Of a stretch of DNA of 64,000 nucleotides, positions 54,116 through 64,000 are shown piece after piece. How positions within the stretch are numbered: the first letter of the stretch is position 1; each line of letters begins with the position of its first letter. Origin of the DNA: Trachythela sp. YZ-2020 (Eukaryota; Cnidaria; Anthozoa; Malacalcyonacea; Clavulariidae); contig JADLSH010000257.1 of NCBI GenBank assembly GCA_016169945.1, positions 62,001 through 126,000 of the forward strand, given 5' to 3'. A program made the position numbers and the translations under genes. The notes below the pieces were generated by a model, which saw only the letters and a list, made by a program, of their open reading frames with translations, ran no database searches and was not told the DNA's origin.

Positions 54116-54873
54116 CTGTAATGTTAGAAAGAGCAAAATAGGTCACAATTGCTGCTTAATGGTTTAAAAGTAATTTGGCTGTATTTTTTGTTGCTTTAAA
54201 TCAATGAGTTATTAAAAAAAAACGACGACAATAACAACATTTATCTATTTATCGCATTCTGCTTAGTACATACTGTATTATATAATTTATATCAGTTTAC
54301 AAGAATTAGAAGAGAAGATAGCAGATATTGGGGTTGGTAATGCAAGGGACTGGTCATAATTTAGCAGGGGGATGAGGGGTGTAATTAAAGATTTCTAGGA
54401 CAAAAACTGGGTAACCCTGTCTTGTCTAAAGCATGAAAAATGATGACCCTCCTCTTGCTCACGACAGTGAAAAATGTCTACGCCAATCTTGCGAGATTCA
54501 CAAATACATAAGATGCCGATGGGCTATGAAACCAAACGAACATTTTTGGTGGGCTTTGAATTCATACTGCAAACTTTTGCAGGGTTACGAATTTTTTTTT
54601 GGAAATTTTTATGTTTCCTTGCAGCCCCCTCCTGGGTAGAATTGATGACACCTCCCTAAAGTGCCGTTTGGTTACAAGAACGCTGCGAATCTCGATGCTT
54701 GAAATTATGGCTTATTTAGTTATTTCGTCTGCTTGTTTACACTTCTATATTATCGCGCATGCGTTGTCATGCCAGACCATACGGAAGTAGTTTCCCGCGC
54801 ATAATTAATAAGACAAAATGCTGCATTTTGATTAGTCTAACGATAATAATTTCGTTCGGGTTAAAGCGCGCAG
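54116..54873. other. Intergenic
   Basis: No gene. Contains GCAGGGGGATGAGGGG and CAGCCCCCTCCTGGG blocks that could be ends of a worn MITE. Confidence 0.4.
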
Positions 54874-55147
54874 CCACAGAGTAGACACTATACAGAGATC
54901 TCACTTCAGGCAAAATGCGTAACCGGCCGCTATTCTGTCTGATGATGACTTTAAAATAGAGTGGAAAATTTACAGTCTCTCAAACTCGTCTTGTTTTATT
55001 CATATTTTGAATTTCAAAATGACATTGAAAATGACAATTTCAAAAGGGTGAAAGCCTCTCCTTTGCGCACTGGCTAAGCATCGGTTACGCTCAAAACATT
55101 AGGATTTGATACACAGTGAGACCTCTTTATAGTGTCTACTCTGTGGC
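54874..55147. repeat. Inverted-repeat element, arms 30 bp
   Basis: CACAGAGTAGACACTATACA(GAGATCTCAC) at 54874-54903 pairs with its complement at 55118-55147 with two mismatches. About 215 bp lie between. MITE-like; superfamily unknown. Confidence 0.75.
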
Positions 55148-55901
55148 GCAGCTGTAAGTGGGGAGCGAGGTAAGGAGTGAACCCGCGAACAGGCTGCGAA
55201 GGAGACTAACGGACTTGCGGCACTCGGTGAAAATACAACATGAAAGAGGACTCGTAAACAGAACTAAAAGCAAGACGTATGTTGCAACACAATAAAACAA
55301 GACGTTTTGACGTGCTAATAGGAAGATTTAGATTCAGGACCGCAACGCGACCGCTACGTCAAACATGCCGTGGAAATGGCGTGTGGTCTGCTGACGTGTA
55401 TGTAAAGAAAATACAGGAGTGTCATCAGCAGACGCGTTATTTTCACGTCCTGTTTCACGTCGCGGTCGAAGTGAGTACGAAGCGAACGAGTCGTACTTTT
55501 GTAGTGAAGTACAATGGAAATGTTTTCATGAATATTATTAACAGGTAATACCATGTTTTTCGTGCAAATTTGAGAAACATGCACTCGTAAGTTATTCAAA
55601 TGCCTAAACTTTACGACGAGGCAGTGAGGTTTGTGAGAAAAACCAAAAGTCAGTTTCTTCCAGTCACAAAACTATCTAGTCTTTATCAAAGAAAATTAGA
55701 ACACAATTTAAAACAGATTATACCGATATACAGTCGTGATACCCGCATACATACCCACATATAAGTACTTCCATATTAGTTTGTGCACCTAAAGAAAAAC
55801 ATAAATAAACTTTGAAGACTTCGATTGAGTTACAAACAAATCAAAAGACAGGTAATGCAGGACTCTCGACAGAATGCATGCTAGATTCACTAAATTAAAG
55901 A
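55148..55901. other. Intergenic
   Basis: An 89-codon Arg/Thr-rich open frame at about 55279-55548 overlaps a dyad (CGCAACGCGACCG ... CACGTCGCGGTCG) and is not convincing as a gene. Confidence 0.4.
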
Positions 55902-56185
55902 CCCTGTCAAATGAGGATGAGAGTTGAAATTCTCGCTCACGTTTGACCGCCAACTCTAATCAACTCGCATGCACTTTCATCAACTCTCACCAACTATGAG
56001 CTGGTTCCAATTTTGAGGAGAGTCAACAAGAGATTTTGCTCATTTGACCTGCTACGCGCGGTAATATCCAGTCAACGCTCATGCAACTCTTGTTTTCGTT
56101 TGACCGGGACGAGAGAGTCGATGAAACGCTCATGCAAACTCTCGCTTACCAACTCTCATCGACTCTCATCCTCGTTTCACCAGGG
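55902..56185. mobile_element. MITE with CCCTG ends and GAGTTG repeats, 284 bp
   Basis: Ends CCCTGTCAAATGAGGATGAG and, reversed, CCCTGGTGAAACGAGGATGA. Interior made of CAACTCTCATC / GAGAGTTGA words in both directions. Target duplication not evident. Confidence 0.7.
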
Positions 56186-56237
56186 CTTGACTACATATTT
56201 CGACCAATATTTTCGGAATCACTCTGGGCGCTTAACT

Positions 56238-56286
56238 TAGTTTTGCCCCCCCCCCCCCATCTATAGTTTTGCCCCCCCCCCCATCT
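56238..56286. repeat. Tandem TAGTTTTGCCCCC(C)nATCTA pair
   Basis: Two copies of TAGTTTTG, a run of 12-14 C, then CATCTA. The complementary G runs could form quadruplexes. Run length may be uncertain. Confidence 0.8.
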
Positions 56287-56394
56287 ATGCCCTCCATTTT
56301 GAAATGTTCGTACTCCACAAACTGGTTTAGACTCTTTTGCACCTTTGTCAACACCTTTGGCTCCTGTAATCAGCGAGCTCAAATAATTATAAAA

Positions 56395-56964
56395 TTATGG
56401 CGTGTATACGGATTCGACATTATAACGCGGGAATTCCTTTATAATCTGTTTTCGTTCGTATGTAGACAAAATTTTATCAATGAATAGAACATTTACAAGA
56501 CTCGAAAGTTCTTCCGAAGCTTCCCATCGTCCAGCAGACACAGTACTATCATCGTTTTGTTCAATGAATTCGCCAGAAACATTCTTATTTCGCCTTTTGT
56601 GAAGGAGGTTCATTGTCTTCCATTATCTCTTCTACGTCGTCATCGTCCACAGATTGTTCATTTTGTTCTTTACAGCCTTGTGTTGTCCCGGCGGCTAACC
56701 GGGAAGATTGACGTTTTCGTGAGCCTTGTGTTGACCCGGCGGTTAACCGGAGATTGTCTGCTAACACAATTTTTCTCTCTCGAAAGGAGTTGACTTCGTC
56801 AATATAGGCGAAATTTGATCTTGCACAGCTTTTGAAATTAGCTCAATAGTTGAACTAGTACTAGGTAATGAAGATGAGTTAGGATTACTTTGTGATGCAT
56901 TAGGATTCGACTTACTTTTCGATACGCAAATATCGTCTCCGTGAACGTGACCACTGGTCGCCAT
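56395..56964 (-). pseudogene. DIRS-like retroelement gag-type N-terminal protein
   Basis: ATG (CAT 56962-56964) opens MATSGHVHGDDICVSKSK, a Ser/Asn-rich region and STIELISKAVQDQISPIL. The frame shifts to VLADNLRLTAGSTQGSRKRQ with an internal near-repeat (RLAAGTTQG) and an acidic DDDDVEEIMEDNEPP, then shifts again to ELSSLVNVLFIDKIL, YERKQIIKEFPRYNVESVYT. The closing 'ERKQIxKEFPRxNVxxVYTP' segment is one I associate with gag-like proteins of DIRS elements. No RT or recombinase is adjacent. Two frame changes. Confidence 0.45.
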
Positions 56965-57235
56965 TGTGAGCGAAGAAAAAAGGCAACGTTGAGAAGGGGG
57001 CGCCAGCGGTTATGTTCAGGGCAGCCTCGTTTTTAGTTAAAGTTGTATTTTAAATTAACTGTAAAACGCTGTTGACAGTAGAGTTATATCGAGTCGAGTA
57101 TTATGAGTACAATACATACTATACTAAACTCTCATCTTTACCCCCAACGGACGGGGGGGGGGGCTATGAAATGGTATAAAGTTACGATATATGTTCCTAA
57201 GTTTTTAGTAAAGATTGTACGTAATGTTAAACTTA

Positions 57236-58903
57236 CCAAAGCTTAAGCTTCTTTCCGGATTTCCTTTCCAAAGCTTTCAAAGTTACACTGAGGGGGGATA
57301 CTAAGGAGAAAATGAAATCTCTACTTAGGTCCTCAAATACCCCGACGACCTGCCCCCAAGCACGACCTTCGGAGTCAAACACTAGGGCACCAGAATCACC
57401 TTTCTTAGCAAATGGTTCTAGACGCTTTCGGATCATAAAGCAATTATGCGCCCAAAACGACGTTATTTCTCCTCCGCTTTCAAACTCTTTGCCGCATTTA
57501 GCACAGCACTTCGATCCGTTCTTATCTTTCTGATGGATATATTTTTCACTGCTATCTGATTGCTTACAGTCCTTACAGTAATTCAACGGAACGTGGGATA
57601 ATGAAGCAGCGCATGGCTTGTCCTGCGGAACAGAAATGCAGTTTATAAACAAATGTCTGCTCGTATTATTATCAACAAAACCCAAATCGGTAAATCCTGT
57701 TGTTCGTCCAATTTTCATGAATGTCAATGCCGTGTCATGCGTAGAAAGTTCTGCATCAAATTTTTCCATATCAACAACTCTACCGTCAGGGGAACAACAG
57801 CCGTTGTGTTTTTTAAAACCATAAAGAGGACAACGATTGGTCGTGGCATTGGCTTTATTGTCCATGGACTCTTTTAATTGAATAACACGAACCTGCTTTG
57901 AGTCCAGTTTGGCAATGGCTGCGTCGACGAAAATTTTAGCAGTTCCTTTGCCCAAATTTACCATTTCGTTATCTTGCAAACCATCAACGTACTCTCCAAT
58001 TTGTCTTGGTTCGTTACTCACAACGTTGTCTAATTTTTCTTTTGCTATCTTTGCATCTTTTTTGGTTTTTAAGACCAAATCACGAAAATCCGGATCCGCT
58101 TCAGTTAGCTCTTCTTGTGTAATATTAGGAACTTTCCCTCCAAATATATGTAAATTGTCCTTGTATTCCTTATATTCTAATTCGGCTTTTTCAACCATCT
58201 TGAGATAATCCGATTCAGCAGGCTGAACGATGATCTTCGATGATGTTCCATGCCCCATTTGTTTTGGACGAAGAACGTGCTGACATGAAAGAATGTAACG
58301 TTGCCCGTCTTCGTCTTCCAAAAATCCTCCCAGTGTTCCAACACCATCTTTGTCGCCTTCGACGCCAATTCCAACTCCGCCACGTAATGGATATGCATAC
58401 GACATCAGACTGCTGCATGCCGGTTGGTAATACCCTTCGGCAATGTCATATGGATAAGTATTTAGTTTTTCTATCTCGTCAAAGTTGATTTCCCCAGCAG
58501 GAATTTTACCTTTTCCTAAAACAAACACTGTAACACAGAGCTCATCTTTCTCGTTGGAGTCTGTCACTTTATATGCAGCCTGAACAGCTGTGACGTTTAG
58601 CCGGTTTTCAAACACGTGAAGATTTCCCTCGATAATCTTTGACAGATCTGAAAATTTTTTCTCTCTCTTTTTTTCACTCGACGGGAGTCGCGTAACAATC
58701 CTATTTAGAGGGCGTCGTTGAAGGTCGTCAAATTCAATTTGATAATCATCGTCGAACATTTCTTTCGCGGCATCTTCCACATCTTTTGGAATTCCTTCGC
58801 CATCAGTATGCATGTATAAATGCATAGTTAAGAATTTCTCTTGCGCTTCTTTGCCGTCATTTTCATACGGGACAGCTCTAACACAACAAGAGTAGGCAGA
58901 CAT
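57236..58903 (-). CDS. Trypsin-fold peptidase-like protein with zinc-ribbon insert
   Basis: From ATG (CAT 58901-58903), 556 codons are open. A charged N-terminal domain of about 170 residues precedes the fold. RYILSCQHVL (H209), VDAAIAKLD (D327) and KKGDSGALVFD (S504 in GDSG) supply a full His-Asp-Ser triad. GGVGIGVEGDKDGVGTLGGF starts the protease barrel. Between Asp and Ser are CKDC (443-446) and CAKC (467-470), a zinc-ribbon-like insert. No signal peptide, so an intracellular role is likely; the substrate is unknown. The last codons LKLW are followed by GTAAGT, a strong donor, so TAA at 57233 may be intronic and the gene may have another exon. Intact codons suggest it is live. Overall plan resembles Nal1-like/S1-type intracellular peptidases. 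Confidence 0.85.
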
Positions 58904-59064
58904 GAATTGTAAAGCTAATGATCTGGCGTTTACGATCTAGGAGTAAAAGAATGAGAAAACTGCTATTTATATAATGTAACATTATTCCTCAACTTTAAAT
59001 TCTTGATTAAATAAATCATTTTTGAACAACTAAGTCCAACAGAAGTTTGTTTGTCTTTCTGTTT
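58904..59064. other. 5' flank of the peptidase gene
   Basis: An acceptor-like TCATTAG stands 19 bases before the ATG on the minus strand, so the 5' UTR may be split. Confidence 0.3.
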
Positions 59065-59287
59065 TAGAGCTGCTCCCATCGGTTTCAATCCGTAATCGAT
59101 TAATCGTTGTCAATAATCGATTAATCGTATTGAATACATTACATCATGATTATCCACCGTGGTTTGTCCCTTCAAAGATAAGGGTGTGTTTTAATGGTTT
59201 TAGAATTTCGAACGTATTAATTTAGGAATGTTGAATAATCGATTGCCAAAAAATAATCGATTAATCGATCAATCGGCAGTAGCTCTA
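59065..59287. mobile_element. hAT-type MITE, 223 bp
   Basis: Ends TAGAGCTGCTCCCATCGG and, reversed, TAGAGCTACTGCCGATTG, with the exact 8-bp duplication TTCTGTTT at 59057-59064 and 59288-59295. AATCGATTAATCG blocks recur inside both ends. Non-coding. Confidence 0.88.
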
Positions 59288-59295
59288 TTCTGTTT

Positions 59296-62200
59296 TTGCA
59301 ACTGAACCTACCTTTTCTTTTTTTGAAATTTCCACAGGTTCCTTGGACATTTCCACAGACTCTTTAGTTTTCGTAATGCAATTATGGTAATATCTCGTAC
59401 TTGTACCACGAAAATTTTCAGATCACCTATATAGTTAATACAATTGACGACTTAGAAACTCGATGGAAGTACAACATAAGTAATTATATCAATGTTGGTC
59501 TAAATTTATGCAAAAATATGGTCCTTTGTAGTCTCCCTCGCAGCCGCTCTTTGTGTCGTACCTCCCCACGAGCGGCTGCTTACTTGCACACAACATTCCA
59601 TTCCCTATTGTGTTAGCTTGACCAATCACAACGCGTTTTGTGAAATTACGCGCGAAGCTATTGCAGGAGTGGCGATGCGACAATTCATAATTTACATATA
59701 GGATGGACGAAGGAACGTTAGTTTTCTTGTTTTTATGTAAAAGTTTTCTTAAAGTGAAAAAGAATTTAAAGAAAGATAAAGCTTAACTCTTAAACACAAG
59801 CATCTAGTAACGTGTGTCGTATGCGAAAGCATTTATATTTTATTTCAACCGCTACGTTTGCCGCTTTGTGGTAAAATGTACACAAACCACTACAAGATTC
59901 TAATTTTCTAATAACGATTGTGTGAATTGTGTAATTATTTTGAAATATCGTCGACGAAGATGAGCTTCTGAAACAGTTAGTTATTAGAAGATTTTAAAGG
60001 AGACAAAATACTGCAATAATTTTGCCAGTTTCAAGTCGACGATATCTATATTTTGATTGAATTGCGTTCTTTGTAGTTAGTGTAGTTTGTATTCATATGC
60101 AGTCGATCATGACCTGCATATTATGCCTTGGCTGTATTATTGCAAAATTTATAGTACAAAATATGGAAATCTTATACTATTTTTGTTTCTTACTGTAGAA
60201 AATAATAATATATATATTCATGATAAATATAAAATAGACACTTCAAATAAATCTGTCTAGATCTGTGTCTGTTTCGAGGCTACAGCCTGAATTAGGATAG
60301 CCCGCATGCAGGAAAGGATTTTGTTAAGACTTATGATAGTAATATTGTTATATAGTTTGCTAAACATTCATGATTTTCTGGACTCAAAGGACTTATAAAG
60401 CAACCGGACAGGCTCACGAAAATTGTAAGTCGTACCAGATCGGTAGTTTTATCTTTTGAAGTAATGTAATGTATTTTGTTTATAGTTGACTCTTCGTGTT
60501 TGTATTTGTATTAAAAATATATTATCAAAAGAATACAGCGAGTGTAAAACAAGTGTGGTCTACGTCCGTGGCAACGTCCAAATCCAGTAGCACTCCAAGA
60601 CGAGGGTGCGAAACAGTGCCGTTGACATATAGTCAAAACTTTATACTGTAGTTTGGTTTGGTACAAAGTATATTTAAATAATTCTCGATAAAATATTGGC
60701 CAAGCGATAATTTCAAAATAATATAATATATAGACAGTATCACACTTGTCGCTCGGCATGGTTCGTACAGCACCGAATCAAACAAATGTCACAAATATAT
60801 TTTACAATAAACGCCGTCGCTTACTTCAGGGACATCTCACACACAAACGCAAATGCAATATTCTATAATATAAACGATCAAACACAAGTTTACAACGGTA
60901 ATGATGACCAAACCATTGATTTATTAAACCAAGTAATAAGCAAATTAAAGAAGTTATAACTTATAAATCAACAACGAACTCGAAATTCCAAATTTCGATT
61001 ATTAGAGGTGCTTATTCAAAGTACCTTGAAAACCACTGATCTTATATACATGCCCCCTTTCTGACTGTCTTATTTGGAATTGTTCTGGTGACTAGCGCAT
61101 TGCTGTCTGTTTTTATTCAATCTCAACGTTAGTGACTGTTTAGTTGAGGGTCCTTCGATTAAGCATCCTATTGATGAAAAGAAATGCAACTAATACTATA
61201 ATATGCAAGAAAATGAGTGATTTTAAAAAAGGTCCCTTCACTAGGCCTCAGCCTCGGGAGGTTTGTAAAAGTCCCGAAAGCCGTACAAATACAAACTTCC
61301 TGCAATGCGCCATAATGCGCCCTATTTTCGTTATTTTCACCAGACAATTCTACTCATTGAACGTTAATGGCTCGTTTACTGCATTTGACAGCAGAGAATA
61401 TACCTGTACCGAGGGGAGAGGGTGCAGAAGCAGTAACTGACCCTTCTCTGCATTGCATAAACACACACATCAGGTGAAACTGCGAAAATTGAATATGTAT
61501 AAATTAAGCACAGTGGCCTGTTGCACAATAAAATATCTCATTTGGGGAAATACAGACTACTATATGTGTTAGGGTTGCCAGCATACCTAATGTCTATATA
61601 TGAACAGGCTTTGTGATTGGTTGATTATGACAATAAACTATACATAGATATCATCTTTTTAAAGAACGAGTCATAAACACTGGTCACTTTTTTCAGAAAC
61701 CATACAATCACAAAACATGTACATACCATCTTGGCCCAGCACTGAAACCTACTCGGCCAAAGAAAACAATAAAATCTCTGACATCCAGCCAACTCATAAT
61801 CGTATTAAACAGTGAAGAAGACTATGAATCATGATGAGTTAATTTGGAAAAACAGCATTAATGTTCTGCACCAGAATGCATTAGTGAGCAAGACTTGTTC
61901 ACAATAATAAATTTTGAAATAAAGTAGGAAACAAACTCCGAATATAATTTCCATCTTGAAAATCAATATTTGAGAACACAAACAAGAGGAGAAGGTACTG
62001 TATACAAATCCAAATTTTCGGCAAATTGTCATCAGTAATTTGAATTAGAACTTGTTTCAGAGGAATTGTATATTTGTATTTACGTTTTAGTTTACTGAGT
62101 TAGGATATCCATTCCAAGACATGAATGACTTAATATTTTTGATTTGGTTATTGAAAATTTTTTTGGTGCTGCAAATTCTGCAAAAACGTGGAAATAGAAA

Positions 62201-64000
62201 TTACTAAAATCTTATTAATTTAAAGTCAGCTTCATTCTTTGAAACAATTACTGATCTTCTAATTGTGCCTGCTTTGTTTCGTGTTATCATAAATGGCCAT
62301 GCCTTTAAACTAATGACTTCTAAGTATGTAAACGCTACAGTTATGTAAATTTTTACCTTAGCCCAGAGGAGGTTGGACAGCTGTCACGTGAATTTCTCGA
62401 CCAATGAAATCGCGCTATTTTTCCATCGTGTTTGTGAAGATTTTAGGCTGCCTAATTTGCATTGGGCGCAAAAACACTTGAAAAATACATACTAATATTT
62501 TAAAAATTCTATAAAAAACCAAGCGTGGCCTTCATATTATACAAGAACTTGTGGTATCTGTAAAAAATTCTGAGGTAAGCATTATTGTTTAAACTTATTT
62601 TGATGATTAAAGTTCGTCGTGTCATCGCAACGTGATGACTCGAGGCCGCGTCTGTTTACAACTTTCAAACTAAAATATCTGGAGTTCCCATGGTTCGATT
62701 TTCGTAATTTTTGCAAAAATATCAAGATAAATGTATATACTAAAAATCTGCTGGAGGGATCCCGGGGATCCCCCGGCAGTTTTCGAGATAATCGGTTTTG
62801 AAGTGACCATACTCATTTCAACTTTTGCCAAAATGGCACCTTATTGCGCCTGACGACATTGCGCCACCAAAGCTTGTTTTTCCCAATGAATCTTGAAACT
62901 AAAGAGCGTTATTCTTTAGAGTAAGCGTTAAAGTACTTTTGAATGAATTTTAGGAGATTTAGGAGTTATTTGCGTGTTGTTTAGAGATTTTATATCTGGG
63001 CTAGTGTCTGGCTCTGTCTGCAATTTTGTTGTCTGTTGTATGCTCGACTCGCAAATATCGAATATTTTGTCATTGTTATTCATTTTTTTCCTGGAATGCA
63101 TCCATGCTATTTCAATAACTATTGACCTACCTATGTGAGCAGTATTTTGTATGGTAAACGTTATTTTGATCTTTTATGTAGGCTGTACGTCATCATATTG
63201 TAGTAATCGGATGCCATTTCTGTCAACAATCTCGTTGAACATCTCGAATTTCCACAATTGACGCAGTGTTGCTCGTATTTTTATGAAGAAATGGACTTTA
63301 CTGTTTAAAATAAGTGCTGAGTTTTAGTAAAATTTGTTGTTATTAAGTAAAATTTGTTGTTTATTTACAGATTTGTGTTTTTGGTTTGAATTCTATCATT
63401 GTATTGTTAATTTGCCTTCTTGGTGAATATTTGCTTTCTTTAATATTTATTTATATATGTAGAGAATGAGCAGAGATATTATTATATTTTATGCATGTGC
63501 TATGTATTTTCAATAAAAATGGAACTGTATATTACTGTAAATTTGTTTTGTCTACATTTCACCAGTAATTTCTGTTGCAAAAGTATATGTTTAAGCTGTC
63601 AGGAATAGAAGTTCTTTGACAACCCCAATATGGGGGTTTTCAGTAGTTACAATGTGCTATTGGGATAAATAAATAACTAAATACATATTAAAAGTCGAAC
63701 CTTTGATGCCAGCAGAATAATCAATCTGGCCAATAAATATTTAGTTAACTGTCTGCAGTACTATACTCCTGTATACTCCTCACTAGTTGCACAATGTACA
63801 TTACAAATACAGACGATCCAGGCAGTGCCAGTGGGTCAGCTTAGTATATAAAATGCAATATACGTGCAACACTGAACAAAGTGTCCACAAATACATATAG
63901 AATTTTCAACACATGAACATTTATATTGACCACAAGACCAGTTGATCACACGCAGCCTTTGAGATTTCTGCACAAATAAATCCATTAAACGGACTCAAAG
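59296..64000. other. Intergenic, no gene recognised
   Basis: A+T-rich DNA without an open frame above about 100 codons, no TIR pair that I could bound and no RNA gene. Short frames (for example 61144-61440) have no family likeness. A palindromic GGATCCCGGGGATCC word is near 62757. It may hold the promoter side or introns of genes outside the window. Confidence 0.4.

Noticed and set aside
55279..55599. Overlapping plus and minus frames of 81-89 codons
   Set aside because: Both are explained by a GC-rich dyad; no homology recognised.
1..64000. Bacterial or organelle contamination
   Set aside because: Introns with GT-AG ends, LINEs, MITEs and metazoan domains occur throughout; no prokaryotic gene packing.

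Overview
The window is animal nuclear DNA from an A+T-rich, transposon-dense, intron-containing genome. The protein families best match a cnidarian, probably an anthozoan. That placement is an inference from family content: a single-exon class A GPCR, TRAF-like RING and MATH exons, several non-LTR retrotransposon lineages, and multicopy cnidarian-type transposon genes. There are no operons, Shine-Dalgarno sites or bacterial gene packing. I found no convincing tRNA or rRNA gene and no CRISPR array.

Host-type genes are few. A rhodopsin-class GPCR lies on the minus strand at 559-1842. A trypsin-fold peptidase with a zinc-ribbon-like insert lies on the minus strand at about 57236-58903. A TRAF-like family is present as scattered minus-strand exons: RING exons at 34295-34461 and 52542-52713, coiled-coil exons near 50.3, 51.0 and 54.1 kb, and MATH remnants at 48.4-48.7 and 53.6-54.0 kb. 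Most TRAF exons are damaged, so this looks like a decaying local duplication series. A short GPCR fragment lies at 38967-39233.

Mobile DNA fills most of the rest. From 3.7 to 6.2 kb there are direct and tandem repeats around a broken Gln/Pro-rich reading frame. From 6490 to 10936 there is a 4.4-kb near-palindrome with arms over 1.2 kb, AG/CT ends, a 6-bp target duplication and a heptanucleotide satellite in the middle, which I read as a coding-free Polinton-like derivative. LINE fragments lie at 11.4-13.4, 14.1-14.4, 15.9-16.8, 21.0-23.9, 24.4-25.5, 25.5-29.3 (minus) and 30.8-34.2 kb. A gene with two SAP-like motifs and a Tudor-like end (17.05-20.2 kb) is cut by a hAT element with an 8-bp target duplication.

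From 34518 to 38483 a TIR-bounded element carries a multi-exon gene of an uncharacterised cnidarian-type family, with a TTAA-type MITE nested in an exon. A near-empty homologous site is visible beside the second RING exon at 52.7 kb. At 40141-41067 a small TIR element with a 9-bp target duplication carries a RecQ helicase fragment. A tyrosine-recombinase gene flanked by matching hairpins lies at 42.8-44.3 kb, a BED/hAT-like gene at 44.8-47.5 kb, and a DIRS-like gag remnant at 56.4-57.0 kb. Many hAT-like MITEs are scattered between them. From 59.3 kb to the end I see no gene.

Together the window is a nested-insertion record. In four cases, removing an inserted element plus one target-site copy rejoins an open reading frame, which gives a relative order of insertions.
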